Counted from the first letter of the stretch, positions 1 through 11,843 are shown. The stretch: 64,000 nucleotides of DNA from Loripinus fragilis (GCA_964019695.1 OZ026524.1:22713656-22777655), one strand, 5' to 3'. Notes: a model not told the origin generated them from the sequence alone. A program made the numbers and translations.

Positions 1-565
1 ATCAATGCCACATGCAACGACACAATTTTTTGGGTCCCAACCCCCTGGGGCCCTGGGGAGGGGCCAAAAGGTCAAATATCATTAAATCTCAATCACAAAG
101 TTATTTTCAAAGATTTTTAAATCAAACTTTGTGTGTCTTCTCACAATTGAAAGATATAAAACATATCAGACGGGATTTTCATTCCGTCGCCTGGGTCATG
201 CCCCAGGGGTGGGACTTGGGGGTACCATGGGGGGTTGGGGGGTCCAAAAACTTTTTTTCCCAAATTCAACCAGATTTGGTGTGTGAGTTGCTTACATGAA
301 TGGCACATGCAACGGCACAATTTTTTTCGGTCCCCGCCTCCTTGGGCCTTGGGGAGGGGCAAAAAGGTCAAATATCATTAAATCTCAATTACAAAGTCAA
401 TTTCAAAGATTTTTAATCTAAACTTTGTGTGTCTTCTCACAAATGAAAGATATAAAACATATTAGACGGGATTTTCATTCTGTCCCCTCGGTCATGCATG
501 CCCCAGGGTTGGGGACTTGGGGATGCTGGGGGGTCAAAAATTTAATTTTATGAACAAGGTCATGT
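1..565. repeat. Two diverged tandem copies of a ~296-bp repeat
   Basis: The stretch beginning near base 3 recurs from about base 298. Both copies share the landmark words ATGCAACGRCACAATTTTTT, GGTCAAATATCATTAAATCT and CCCCAGGGKTGGGACTTGGG in the same order. The first copy may start before the window. Short open frames here sit in different places on both strands and look incidental. The repeat family was not recognised. Confidence 0.75.
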
Positions 566-729
566 GGCATATCAAATTAAAGGGGATGAGCAGTAGACCA
601 GGATACACTTAAAATTTTTACCCTAGAATCAAACTGGTGACCTTGCGATGGGGTCAAAGGATCGAATACCATTAGATATCTTCGAGAGCGTGGGGATTTG
701 CGATGGCGCGCCATCGAATGTGTTCTAGT

Positions 730-835
730 TAAACTTGTTAATAAAAGATAAAAATTGCTCTGCAAGTCATACATTTTATCTCTTTACCCCAATTCGTTTA
801 ATAAATGCAATAAAACATGAGCACTCATGTAAGAG
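730..835 (-). repeat. Dispersed repeat family A, copy 1
   Basis: Its reverse complement matches 4904-5009 and 25844-25960. The shared core is CTTACATGAGTGCTCATGTT, followed by a TTATTGAATTTATTAAAC-like block and then RAGATAAAATGCGAGGC. The outer part contains a short self-complementary word (ATGAGTGCTCAT). Four copies with a common end suggest the terminal part of a mobile element, but no full-length unit or target duplication was delimited. Confidence 0.6.
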
Positions 836-2082
836 CCTTTATATATTCTTTGCCAGTCTTTCGTCAGATAGTGTACAGCTTGGTCACTGTTCTTTAGCAT
901 AATCATTTATGACACAAGTTTACTGTGGCCTCAGAAACTCAATAAACTGTGCCTCATATCAGCTTTTTCCTTTGCTAAAGTTAGTCCCGTCCAAATTATG
1001 TGTTAATGAGGTTACAACTATACTTTGATCCAAAAGTTCATTTAAACTAAATTTAGATTTTGTTACGAGAATTTTACTTTTGTGAATAACTTTGAAGACA
1101 TACATTTCTCACACACCAAGTAGGATTTCCGTTGTTTTTACCCATGTGAGATAATTCTTTCTCACAAACCAACGTCTACAAGATTTAAGATTGAGTAATC
1201 CCTTTATTAGCTCGCTGTTGGAAAATCTGTCCCACATCGCTACCCATGTGAGATAAGCGTAACTAATACGAGGTAAGCATCACGGCCAGTTGCTCATGCG
1301 AGATAACCAACAAGCGACATTTTTGGCGCATGACTGTATTCCTTTGAAAACTAAAGTTGAATTGTTGGCAGTCAGGAAAATTTTCAAATTGAAATTTCAG
1401 CGATTTAAGTCAGCCTTTAACGTGATATAAAGTAAAATTGCGCATTTTTACTTAGAACATTTATTCAATGCTTTGAACATGCCAATCGCATTGCGATTGA
1501 CATATTTGACGTGTTTGGCAATAAGTGACTGAATGAATAGGGACCGGGAGCTTTGACTATGTAAAAAATGAAACACATTTTCCTCAACAAAATTACATAC
1601 TCTAGTTATGTGGCAGATTAGCTAGTTCTTGTAAATCCATTTTGATAAAATAACCATTTATTCATTGTTTAAAGCTCTGTTTATTCGCTGTTTCAAGTTG
1701 ATTTGTACAGCTCGCGTCATTGACTGTAAACATCGACCTCAGTGACGTCACCAACACAGATAAAATTGTACCATGACCTACAGTTGCTAATGTAGAATTG
1801 GTATATGAGTAAAAGAATCGATTATTGGTATTCAGTTGTTCCAGAAAAATCACAACCCGAGGGGAAAGCCTCGTTTCCCACTAGAGCGGTGGGCTCTAGG
1901 AATGAGATTTTTCTGTCCCCACTGAACATCAATGATGGATTCTATTTATCTCACATACCTTTACATGCCTGAATTTCATCTTGACTTAGTGAATTTTATG
2001 TTGACTTTGTGTATATATAAAGAGAAACTTGTTGGTACTATATTTCTTCAGCCCCTTCATTTCTTCATTTCTCACTTAAAAA
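836..2082. other. Unassigned AT-rich DNA
   Basis: No convincing coding frame was found. The word ACCCATGTGAGATAA occurs near 1140 and again near 1240, and a related TGCGAGATAACCAA near 1299 reappears in variant form near 63818 at the other end of the window. A 17-bp near-perfect palindrome (CAATCGCATTGCGATTG) lies near 1483. Confidence 0.4.
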
Positions 2083-2716
2083 ATTGGCTATAGCATGCTT
2101 GGTGGTCAACCCAATCATAGTTGAAGACTTTGCTTTCCTCCTTAGTTCGACGCCTGTCTGTTAAACTTCAGTCGACTTAAAGACCTATCTAAAGATGAGG
2201 GGGTAGAGCTTGATGCTGTGTCTTTGGTCAGGACAACCTGAGTTTAACATTTGGATTGTTTTGCTTAGGCATTCATTTGTATGTATTGTCGAGTCCTTAT
2301 CTTTGTCATCTATTTAGCTTGCTTTGCATGTGCAAGGAGATGATACATCAATAAGTAAGCGATCCTTGTATTGTTACTATAAACGTGTGGCTCTTCCTCA
2401 TGGTGTTGTGGGTTGGTCTTCAGTATGTGATTGTGGAATTTCCTGTTCTTACTCACTTTTACATGGAAATCAAGCATCTGAGTATCTTGATCCATATCCG
2501 AATTAAGGGTGAGGCTGGAAGAATTCAACATGTTTATAAGCCCTTTAGTATTTTAACTGACCGTTTCAAAGGGTGCTTCTTGTTTGGATCTTTTTTGTAT
2601 TATCTATGTTTTTGTTTGCCTTTGTTATAATGTCTTGTATGTACTTGTGATTACCTGCTGAGAAATGGTTGACCTCTTGGGTCTCTTGTGTGTGATGTTT
2701 TCTAATGTTTTCTGAC
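2083..2716 (+). mobile_element. 5'-truncated PLE copy, type-1 3' tail
   Basis: This stretch aligns by eye with 45230-45800, which runs from the last codons of a Penelope-like reverse transcriptase into its 3' untranslated tail. Shared landmarks in order are GCATGCTTGGTRGTCAACCC, TTGTCGAGTCCTTATC, GGAGATGATRCATYRATAAG and GAATTAAGGGTGAGG. Only the tail and a trace of the C-terminal coding end survive, as expected of a 5'-truncated retrotransposition product. It lies just upstream of the exon at 2783, so if that exon is real this copy sits in an intron or 5' flank. Confidence 0.8.
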
Positions 2717-2782
2717 TTTACAATTTCTAAATTAACAGTAACATTATCACATGAACATGCCAATATTTTTCTTTTGTTCTAG

Positions 2783-2911
2783 ACACGAGCTGTGGTAGCA
2801 CTCAATTGTCGACCATCATTAGCCATTAAAAGAAAATACCAGGCTGAAAGTATACATCGTTTTGCTAGAATGGCTTCTGAAATTATGCAAGCACACAGGA
2901 GAAAGAAGTGA
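2783..2911 (+). CDS. Probable terminal exon of an unidentified host gene
   Basis: A pyrimidine-rich tract ending TTTTGTTCTAG (AG at 2781-2782) looks like a splice acceptor. The frame that follows has 42 codons and ends in TGA at 2909-2911. It is closed just upstream by TAG at 2780-2782, so it fits an exon better than a standalone ORF. The product is basic and probably helical, with RPSLAIKRKYQAE in the middle and a C-terminus ending QAHRRKK. An AATAAA lies 15 bases after the stop. The protein family was not recognised. Upstream exons are not visible in the preceding 2.7 kb, which is mostly repeat, so the rest of the gene may lie before the window. Incomplete, partial gene; exon status is inference. 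Confidence 0.5.
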   Translation, partial: TRAVVALNCRPSLAIKRKYQAESIHRFARMASEIMQAHRRKK

Positions 2912-2926
2912 TGATAAAAACACAGG

Positions 2927-2932
2927 AATAAA
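2927..2932 (+). promoter_or_regulatory. Polyadenylation signal AATAAA
   Basis: A canonical AATAAA sits 15 bases after the stop of the putative exon, followed by T-rich sequence. The spacing suits a short 3' UTR and supports the exon call. Confidence 0.5.
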
Positions 2933-4903
2933 GTTATATTTTAATTGTCAGAATATAATTCTTACGTGTTTTTTATTTTACTTACCAAAGCCTCTTTTTT
3001 TAATTTAAACTTTCTTCCTGTGAATGCTTAATTGGCTATTCTGTGGTGTAAAAAACATTGTAAAACCTGTATGTGGATTTACCAAACCCGGGGCCTTGTG
3101 TGTAGAGTAAATAGTTACTACAAATCCAGGTAGAACGTATAATGAAGGACTTTCTAGTTTTGCAATCATCTTGATAGGGAAGACATTGCTGAATTTTTTA
3201 CTTTAACTTTCATCCTGGTGCCTTGTGACTGATATTATTCTATGGCTGTTATTATTCTGTAAAGTCACACAGATAACCAATAGGCATCAGGAAGACAGCT
3301 CTCTCTTCCCCAGCAAGATTGCAAATCTAGATAGGACACTAAGATCTCAAAAACGAAACAAAGACTTGACACAAAACCTGGTATGGATTCGACTTTTAAC
3401 AGCTTTTATGCTATCAATTATGGGGTTCTAAAACGTTTACCATGCAGTTAAAAAATTATAATCCCCGACGCTAATATTGGTGTAAGTTCTGTTTAAATTG
3501 CCAATACTTGACTTTGACCTTGAGGTAGTTGACATGGTACTGCTGAAGGCTTTGATAAGTATATAAATTATTTGTAGGGTTTGCTGATATCATGTCTTGA
3601 AAACTTAAACTCAAAACTTTAACACAAAACTACAGGTCTGTGACATTGACCTTGGAATAACCTAGAGTGTAGAGATGATAGTGAGCAAAAACTAGAACTA
3701 GTATGTATCATATCAAAGATGATCCAAATGGGTTAAAAGCTTTAATAAGAAAGATCTAAGTTCGTAGCATTTAGCTGACCAAGCGGTGTGAAGATATATT
3801 TGCGCTATATTTTGCAATGGTATGTATCATCATAGCATAGATGAAGCAAATAGATGATTGTATTAGCAAACGATGGTGTCTGAAAACATTTGATACAATA
3901 CTTTTAATATTCGTAGGCGCAAACGCTAACGCTGACTAAGGAAATGATACAATAGCTGTCTGTTAACGTAGTTCAGGCGAACAAAAATTATATGCATTGG
4001 ACTCAGATATAGGTTGTCATTACCAACTAATCAAGTTGTTTTTAATTAAATTCATAGTCTTAGAGACATTTCTGTGAAACAGACTGAATAAATGATTTGA
4101 TATAAATACTGAAACTAAAAATTTTCGTGTGAGGTGTTATGGTTTTCATATTTTTTTTTTCTATATGTAAAGTTCCTAATAGTTATCAGTTTTGTATGGA
4201 CATGTTTTCATGATACATATTTTGGCCAGTACATGGTATTTTGATAGGTATCAGCACTACTTTTAACGACCATGATGATGTATCGAGCATAGCTAGAGAT
4301 CTAAATTTGACCCCAAGTCTTTATGTACATCAACACAGTGACGGCTCGGGATATACTACGCATTGACACCAACTTTCATGTACCTCCTCTGCTCATAAGT
4401 AAAAAATGTACCAAAGTTTCATGTGCTGGATCATGTGTGCAGTAAATGTGTAAGTTTTAACTTCAGAAAGTCTTTTCTTATCGATGCGAAAAATTCTAGT
4501 GCAGACTTTATAATTCTATTTGCCAGTAGTTTGCATAAAAGTAGCCATACAACAAGTAATGATCATTTTCAATCTTATTTATCCACTTAACAAGAAATGC
4601 TTGTACTTAACGCATTTAAGTAAAGGCATTTTGTTAACATGTTGGGCCAAGATGCTTACAGGTTAAGCTTCCATCAATTTCCAAAATGTGCGAAGGTATC
4701 TAAATGTCATCTATGTTGATATAGTTATAATTTGAACCTTTGTTTTTGTTCCTTGTTTGTGTTGTTTGTTTTTAATTATGTGTTCTACATTGCATTTATT
4801 TATTTACGTTTGCTATTGTATTCGTCTCATGTGAAGTCTTGCGACAGTCAGGCATGTACAGTTTAATTTTCTGTTACATTTTTAGAAAACATAAAAACAT
4901 ATA
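2933..4903. other. Unassigned AT-rich DNA
   Basis: No coding, RNA or repeat structure could be supported. A ~30-base word near 3160-3190 (GCAATCATCTTGATRGGGAA) resembles part of the PLE type-2 tail at 48295 but is too short to call. Confidence 0.4.
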
Positions 4904-5009
4904 GGATTTTACATGAGTGGTTATATTTCATTGAATTATTAAATAATTGAAGAAAAGAGATAAAATGCGAGGCTTGCCAAGCAATTTATCTATTTTTCGC
5001 GACAAGCTG
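4904..5009 (+). repeat. Dispersed repeat family A, copy 2
   Basis: It matches copies at 730-835 (reverse) and 25844-25960 through TTTACATGAGTGGTTATATT, AGAGATAAAATGCGAGGCTT and the following TATCTATTTTTCGC. It is diverged in the first block, where the ATGAGTGCTCAT word is damaged. Confidence 0.6.
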
Positions 5010-6025
5010 TATGCACATGCCAACGTGTATTTTATGCTAGAAATCAGTTTAAATGCTTAAACGCTATAAGTAAGGGACAATTCGACATTTGTAACGGAAC
5101 TATAGTCTGAAATCACTTTTTATGAACATGAAAACAATTTTACAACCTTGGGCCAGATCTATATTCATATTGAGTTAGTTAGTTTTTGTTATTGTATATT
5201 TGTTCATAGTATTGATAAATATATTAAAGTGGGTTAATTTTAAAACACAGTCTTATTCTAATTGTTACGATTTTCACTACCTGAGAAGAAGACTAAGGGT
5301 TATTGGTAGTGATCATTTATGTCCGTCATCCATCTGCTACCTTTTCAAACAACTACTATTTTGAAGCATCTTATAGACAATCTTTACTAAATAGTATATG
5401 GAGGATCATTGTGTGGGGGTGAAAATATACGTCGACCAATGTGGCAGCCAGGATGGAACCTTAAACGGAAATTTATATCTATAAGTAAAACAATGTCAAA
5501 TAACTTCTGTCAAGCCACTATGTCTAGTGAAACCGACTTGGGAGAATACCATGTCTGAAAATGCCCGTATGACTTCGAATTAGGTCAAGGTCAGCTGGGT
5601 GGGCAAATAACAAGATGATTTAGACAAAACACTCCTTTCCATGTCATCTGCTGCATATACAGCATCCATTAAATTCACTGAAAACATTCAGAATGTACTG
5701 GATATACTTGTTGTATTTAATACATAACTCAGAACTGAGCGTATGCCTGTGCAAGGTTAAAGGTCATTTAAGTGCAAATTTCGTAAATAAAAGTATGTTA
5801 TGTTAGGTCAGTATCATACACACTTAACAATACAAAATTATTATAAAACTACATGTGAATGGTTAAGAAGCACTGCATAGTCACATTAATAGTGTCATTA
5901 CATGCCAGGTCAGTTTAAAGATCATCTAAGTGCACAATTCGGATAAAATGCATGGAAAATAGCTTATTTCAAGCGATCAGCATACCTTACATATCCATTA
6001 AATATCAGAAAAAGTGAGTAGGACG
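5010..6025. other. Unassigned AT-rich DNA
   Basis: No gene or repeat could be supported. Stop codons are frequent in all frames. Confidence 0.4.
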
Positions 6026-6199
6026 TATCTAAATGCAATATAGGTATATAATTGTTAACTAGCAGTAAACTGGAAATGTATCAGTGTGACACAAATGCCC
6101 CCACTCACAGCCTATCTAAATGCAAAATAGGTATATAATTGTTAACTAGCAGTAAACTGGAAATGTATCAGTGTGACACAAATGCCCCCACTCAGAGCC
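6026..6199. repeat. Tandem duplication, two 87-bp units
   Basis: Bases 6026-6112 and 6113-6199 are near-identical. Each starts TATCTAAATGCAAWATAGGT and ends CCCCCACTCASAGCC. Only a few mismatches are visible, so the duplication looks recent compared with surrounding repeats. Confidence 0.9.
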
Positions 6200-6467
6200 A
6201 TTGTATGATAGAAAAAGTTTTTGTACGGGCTTTTTATGGGCCAAGTTAAGAGTAAATCTGCTTTAAGCATAAAAATCAACAGAAGCTTCCAATCTGTGCT
6301 GTCTGACTAGCATTTTCGTTGTTTACTGATTATAAAGTACTATTTATCCTGACTCTAGCTAGGCTCTATTGGGGAGCAGGCCGGATCGGTGCAAACCTGG
6401 TCATAAGCAACGAAAACACATGTTCTCTTGGCGGGTCTCAATATGGATCAGGCTAGCACTACAAATA

Positions 6468-6704
6468 GAGCCAGTATATGAGATTTCCAACAATGTCGTA
6501 TGTGCGACCAGCAAAGCCTCAGATCAGCCTGCGCATACGCGCAGTCTGATCACAGACTTTGCTAGCCGCTTGAGTATTCTATGATTGTTAAGCTACTGGC
6601 TGAACATCATTTGGAGTTTCTAAGCTTAAAAAGAGGCTGCAGAGGCTCGTCCGAGTCTACACATATCAAAAAGCCACATTGTTGGGAATCTCATGCCATG
6701 GCTC
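6468..6704. mobile_element. MITE family B, copy 1 (237 bp)
   Basis: Terminal inverted repeats of about 29 bp. The left end reads GAGCCAGTATATGAGATTTC and the reverse complement of the right end reads GAGCCATGGCATGAGATTCC; both continue CAACAATGT. The centre contains a palindromic stretch (CAGATCAGCCTGCGCATACG and its complement). A second copy of the same length is at 34635-34871. No ORF of interest. Non-autonomous DNA transposon; superfamily not assigned because no clear target duplication was seen. Confidence 0.8.
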
Positions 6705-6772
6705 ATTATAATGTATTTTTTTCACAGATACGATATTCGTATTACCAAGTTGATAATATAAAACAGTTATTT

Positions 6773-6774
<2 letters not shown>

Positions 6775-6866
<92 letters not shown>
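6775..6866. repeat. (AT)46 microsatellite
   Basis: A pure alternating AT run of 92 bases. The open frame through it, alternating Tyr and Ile, is an artefact of the repeat. Confidence 0.97.
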
Positions 6867-6869
<3 letters not shown>

Positions 6870-7266
6870 ACTAGCATCATGATGTTTTAAAAGATATCAA
6901 TCGTTTTAACAAAATGAAAATAGTTAAATAGTTAAGTGATAATTAACTTTTTTTATCTTTCCAGTCATTTTGTATTACTGCACAATATTTTTTTCAGCGC
7001 GCATCGTCTTACCCAAACATTGCTAACGCTAATGACCAACTAGGGTAGATACGTCATCAAACACAAACCAACCAACCATAAAGCCCTGTTCCATATTTGT
7101 TCCGTTTCACTTAACCGAATGGCTACCTGAGTATGAAAAGATAAATCTTTAAGCAGCATCTCAACCTGAGCCAATTTAAGGTACAGCTTATATTTGTTTC
7201 CTGTTGCTCGCCAAATCCAATGGCTTTCTTGACCACACTTTAGAAATTCGAACGTGTGTAAATACA

Positions 7267-7417
7267 GAATACTAGGTGAGTGTCTTTTGATATCAAGTTT
7301 ACCAGGATAGGCTTTGAGAACGCTTTTTGGCATCGCAAGGCTTGCCGAGCGATTCAACATGCGTTCTCAAAGCCGAGCCTGGTTAACTTGATATCAAAAG
7401 ACGCGAACCTGGTATTC
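7267..7417. repeat. Long hairpin, 57-bp arms with 37-base loop
   Basis: The left arm (7267-7323) starts GAATACTAGGTGAGTGTCTT and the right arm (7361-7417) ends AGACGCGAACCTGGTATTC. The inner part pairs almost perfectly over GTCTTTTGATATCAAGTT and GGCTTTGAGAACGC. It resembles a palindromic MITE. If transcribed it would form a long stem. Confidence 0.85.
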
Positions 7418-7666
7418 CATTAATCAGTTTACCCACTGTTTCACACTTCAAACTAGCGATTTTGACGTCATTTTCGATTCTTGTGTTGATTCAGCGTCAT
7501 TAGCGACGTCACTCAAAAAGTGCAATGTCATCATGACCTGATAAAGGCAACATGCCGTGAGATAATCTGAGAAAGACAATGTTTATCAGGCAACGTGCGA
7601 CAATGCCGTTAATATAAGAGGTAACTGATAAATTCCTATAAGAGAACTAAACTTATTACTGTACTT

Positions 7667-8150
7667 CCAGGGTTAACGTGACCCCCGTTTTTTGCCCTTT
7701 ATTCCTTAATGGTTATTTCAATTGAAAAATAGGTTACAGAAATGAATTTAGATATAGACCGCTTAATTAGAATATTTTTCTCACTTAAGTTTGAGCTTTT
7801 AAGTAGGCTGGGATTAGATGGAATTTCTGCGTGTTTTTGTGTTTCCACTTTGAATCAGTCCCCAAGTGTACCTTATCGATATATAAAAACTACCGATCAG
7901 TAGTTTAAAATTCGTGCATTATGCTTATGATAACTAAAATAGAGGCGCAAAAGGGTATATATCTCAAGGAAAAAACCTTAGTTATTCTGAATTGCAAGGC
8001 ATTTGGGCCTTAGTTCAAAATAAGGGGTACTCCCAAAATTAAGTTTTAATTACGCGGTATACATTTACATCCATATGCTAAACGTCGATCGTATAAGTAG
8101 GGATTAAAGTTGTTAAATAAAAGAAAAAACGGGGGTCACTTGAAACCTGG
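7667..8150. mobile_element. MITE with GTGACCCCCGTTTTTT termini (484 bp)
   Basis: The left end reads CCAGGGTTAACGTGACCCCC and the reverse complement of the right end reads CCAGGTTTCAAGTGACCCCC; both continue GTTTTTT, about 27 bp in all. The interior is AT-rich with no transposase. A T-rich stretch near 26590-26620 resembles the subterminal part of the left end. Target duplication not resolved. Confidence 0.8.
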
Positions 8151-8879
8151 AAACACATTAGTATGTGGTGTCGTTTCTTTAATATAATTGTGAGGGGCAT
8201 TTTGTTACCACATTTATTAGACTTATATATAAAATTAATGGCTGATGAAAAACACTAAGTTTACGGTATAGCAGTTTAGATGAACATTTTGTAACTCTGC
8301 AAAATCTGCAAGCACCATATTTATAATTTCACTCTTATTTTTCGCAAAATAGCTTTCCTTCTTAATTGAAAGTTCGCTATCATATGCAAATTACGACAGT
8401 TTTGAATAATGTATGATTTCATAACTGATATATTATCGCGTGTCTGCGCAGATATACAGGATCGTCTGTGCCTTTTTTTCACATTCCGTAAAATATAGAT
8501 AATGTGTATATTTATTCAATACGATGCTTCTTTGAAAGTTACTTTGATCAAGCGGGAAACAGATTTAAACAAGTCTGGGACTTATTTCTGTATCCCTTTC
8601 AAATGTAATGTTTTGTGTATATAAATTGTTTGTATCATGATGTACTTATATTTGAATAAAATACTGTTTACACTAAGCGGCTTTTCTGTCTCACAGAAAA
8701 GAGATACAGCTCTGAATAGGAAGCACGCGACAGCTTGTTCAATAAATAAAGGGTTGCATCTATCTTGCAGCTGTCGACAGTCTAAGTCATAATTGCGCTA
8801 TTGAATTTCCTTGTTTTCCTTATTAGCTACATGTATCCCAAGAGATACTTGTAGTTTATAAGGTGTGTAAAGATACATG
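8151..8879. other. Unassigned AT-rich DNA
   Basis: No gene or repeat could be supported here. The stretch 8999-9280 is likewise featureless to me. Confidence 0.4.
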
Positions 8880-8998
8880 TACTGTCCTGCCAACCAAGAG
8901 TGACAGTGACATCATGTTATGTTTACAAAGTTATCTGGGACATAGAATCAATACATCACTTGTGTATTAATCCTATCCTGCGGATAGGATTAGTACAC
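8880..8998 (-). mobile_element. Palindromic MITE family C, half copy
   Basis: It matches the reverse complement of the first half of the complete element at 24787-25015. Shared words are CCAAGAGTGACAGTGAC, TTTACAAAGTTATC and the central palindrome TAATCCTATCC..GGATAGGATTA. The copy stops just after the central palindrome, so one arm is missing. Confidence 0.75.
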
Positions 8999-9280
8999 TT
9001 TGAAATGATACTTATTTATGATTTATGTCATGTTCACAAGACCACAAGATGAGCCTTGGAAAATAGAATTTATGTAATTATTGTACATAGTGTAATAACA
9101 GAAGTGACAAAACTTTTAAAGAATATATTACCACGAGCCCTGTGGCATAATGTCTCTAGATTACTGTGTATCTTAAAGGTGTGAATTGAGGACAACATTT
9201 TAATCTGCTTTATAGGATCTATCAGGCACATTTATATAACAGTAGTAATTATACATGCTTTTCTAGTGTTTGCACAATTT

Positions 9281-9697
9281 GATTAGAGTGTTTCTCCATG
9301 ATGATACATTGCATTAGTTAGATGGCCTCCAAGCGAGCTAAACATTTCTTGTACTTCAACAACAGCAGAATCTAGGGCGAAGATTTGGTACCAGTAAAAT
9401 GCATTTAAGCCCCCCCCCCCCCCCCCCGTTGGATTAGGCTGCTGTCCGTCCTAAGGTGGTGGTTCTGTTGTTGTTAACTTTTTGTTTATTGTTACCCCCA
9501 TTGTGGGAGTCTGTAAATGTTCTATGTTTTGTTGTACGTTACTTTATGTCCATACTAGTATTGCAATAATCTTGCTGTGGTTGCTTTCCTTAATTTGTCT
9601 TCCTGGTGTCTCGTGATGGTTGAGCGGCTCTTCCTCGCGGTGCAATGGGGTTGTCTGCGGTTGTTGATTATGGTATTTCCTGATCATACTCACTTAC
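9281..9697 (+). mobile_element. 5'-truncated PLE, type-2 3' tail
   Basis: It matches 48015-48450 downstream of the PLE reverse transcriptase copy B. Landmarks are ATGATACATTGCATTAGTTA, GGGCGAAGATTTGG, AGTAAAATGCATTTAAGC, GTTTTGTTGTACGTTACTTT and TTCCTGATCATACTCACTTA. It holds an 18-base poly-C run at 9410-9427 where copy B has few C residues. No coding sequence remains. Confidence 0.85.
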
Positions 9698-11047
9698 TAT
9701 ATTTATTATAACTGTAATTAAAATCTAAGGTAAACAAAAGCGAATTAAACACAAGTGTGTTAGATTTTTAAAGGTGCATTAAACATGATTGAAGTAATGT
9801 TTTACTGTTTTATTCGATAAATTCTGGATAATTTTACTTAATTAATGTCTGTTAAGATTCTTTTGGGAAATGCCAAAATATGCCAGAATATGCCGGATTA
9901 TTCCGGAAAATGCCAGTAAACGCAAGTGTCATTGAATTATATTACAAATGCCGGCATTTTCCAAACCCTGTTTTCAAACCATATTAATGAAATTTTATTT
10001 GAGATGACATACAAAATTACTTACTTTTGTTACAAGCTTGCTCATGTTTGCATCTTCTGTAGCGATATGTTTTTCACCCTATTTCAAAAATGCTGGCATC
10101 TTCGCTTGAATGCCTCGGTCCTCGAGTAGCTCCAGTGAGTCACGGAAGCCTCGGTCCACAATAAAAACATCTTCCTCGTTGACCCACTCTTTTATTTCCA
10201 CTACGTTGCTCTTCAATGTGTGTTTAAATATTGAAGCGTCATTGTTTTTATGGAATCAGCTAAATAAGGATTTACTACAGTGGCTAAATAATCGTTTGTT
10301 GTTACAACCACCAAATTTAGTAAAAATAATTGCTTATATGTCTTCTGTGCTTCAAATAACACCGATAAACTTGTCTTGCTACAATGAAAAAGGGTCATTT
10401 TGGCCGGTTTAAACCTTAAAAAATATCTTTATAACATCTCTAAATCAGTAACAATTACAACCACATGCTAAATGAAGTCAATTTTAACAATCTTAGGCAA
10501 GAGATGGGTCATGGTACGTTCTGTTTTCGAGTGAATTGTAAAATTTCGACGAAAATAAATTATTGCTCGTAAACGTACTTGGTCCTGTCTCGTTCTCCTA
10601 ATTTCTTTGAGATACAAGTCTTTTCTGGGCAAGTACTGTAGTTAAAAAAAATCTACAGCTGTTATGATATTTAGCATTATTTCGCCTCAAAGTTTTTTTC
10701 TTTTCCATACTTTTTATCTTATCATTCAAATAAAATGAACTATGATGAAATATCTTCTGTTAGCCTCTCTTGAATTTTATATGTCATTCAGACGTACGGA
10801 CACACGGACCAGATATGTGACGCTTGACGTTTATAATTAGACTTTTTGAGCTGCAAATGCCAAAAAGCAGAAGGAATAAACATTGTCATTTATAAGTTCC
10901 CATTAGTTTTGATAATAATTGTGACAAAGAGCAAGATCAACGATTTCTGTTTTATTTTGGGCCTTTTCGCAAGGAAATCTGACTTTCAAAAAGGTAATCA
11001 AACGTTGTAAAAAGTTGGATAGTACATGAATAGCATGTGACAGTCAA
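9698..11047. other. Unassigned AT-rich DNA
   Basis: The short word TGCCRGAATATGCCGG and relatives repeat a few times near 9870-9960. Otherwise no coding or repeat structure could be supported; overlapping short open frames near 10100-10400 on both strands look incidental. Confidence 0.4.
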
Positions 11048-11214
11048 CACGTCTGGTTGTAAACTCAATCAGCGTTTATAGTTACGGTTTCCTCTTTAAA
11101 TACACGACGGCGAGCCAGGCTTCAGACTCACTGACGGCCCTAATGTGAAGTGAAGTTTTCATCCGTTGGGGTGTGTCTGATGCTTGTATTTGACTGGACC
11201 CACCGTTGCTCAAG
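11048..11214 (+). mobile_element. PLE fragment spanning the RT stop and start of the tail
   Basis: It aligns with 47798-47955. The words GGTTTCCTCTTTAA, ACACGACGG, CTGACGG and CTGGACCCACCGT occur in order, covering the last codons of the PLE reverse transcriptase and the beginning of the type-2 tail. Truncated at both ends. Confidence 0.75.
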
Positions 11215-11226
11215 TGTCATAGTGTG

Positions 11227-11736
11227 CTAAGAAGTTCTAGCGATAAGGCGTATATTTTCCCTAGTTAACATGATTACAAACACCAAATTTTCAAATAGCC
11301 CTAATGTTTTTAAAATTGGTGTAGTTTGGCAGTAAAATATGCACAGACGGCAACAAAATACGTTTCTAAGTGATTCGTCAGTTACAATACCGTGAAAACG
11401 TGAACTATCCACTCCCACCCCTCATTTTACGCCTTTATACTGGGTGCCGTTTAGACCAAACTTTGAGTAAATGCATGCTAGTTTTAATTAAGTAAAAGTG
11501 CTAAAATGTTAAGGATAGGAGTGCTATTCATTTCCAAAATCGTATCGTATTCCTTCTGCGCATGCGTACGAAATACACTTAAAATGATGTCTTTTGTCAT
11601 TGGAAAGAAGAAACTGGTGTCTTCCAGCGTGTTTGTGAACTACACAATTAAAAAAAAACATTAGGGCATTTTGAAAATTAGGCGTTTGTAATCATTTCAA
11701 CTAGGGAAAATATACGCCTTATCGCTAGAACTTTTT
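11227..11736. mobile_element. Foldback-like element, ~93-bp inverted arms
   Basis: The left arm (about 11227-11319) and right arm (about 11646-11736) are inverted copies. Shared words include GTTCTAGCGATAAGGCGTAT, ATTTTCCCTAGTT, ATGATTACAAAC and CCCTAATGTTTTT. The ~330-bp interior has no recognisable coding sequence. Long arms and a short middle fit a foldback or MITE-type DNA element. Confidence 0.8.
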
Positions 11737-11804
11737 TGATTAGATTCTTTCTCTGTGATGATATATCGTTCAAGTTAGTGAAACATTGTGCAGTATCGAT
11801 ATAA

Positions 11805-11806
<2 letters not shown>

Positions 11807-11843
<37 letters not shown>

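Noticed and set aside
12..299. 95-codon frame at the window start
   Set aside because: It lies in a diverged tandem repeat, and the second copy does not preserve the frame.
3155..3190. PLE tail relic
   Set aside because: Only about 20-30 bases match; too short to separate from chance.
7040..7360. 106-codon minus-strand frame
   Set aside because: It overlaps one arm and the loop of the hairpin at 7267-7417 and has no recognisable motif.
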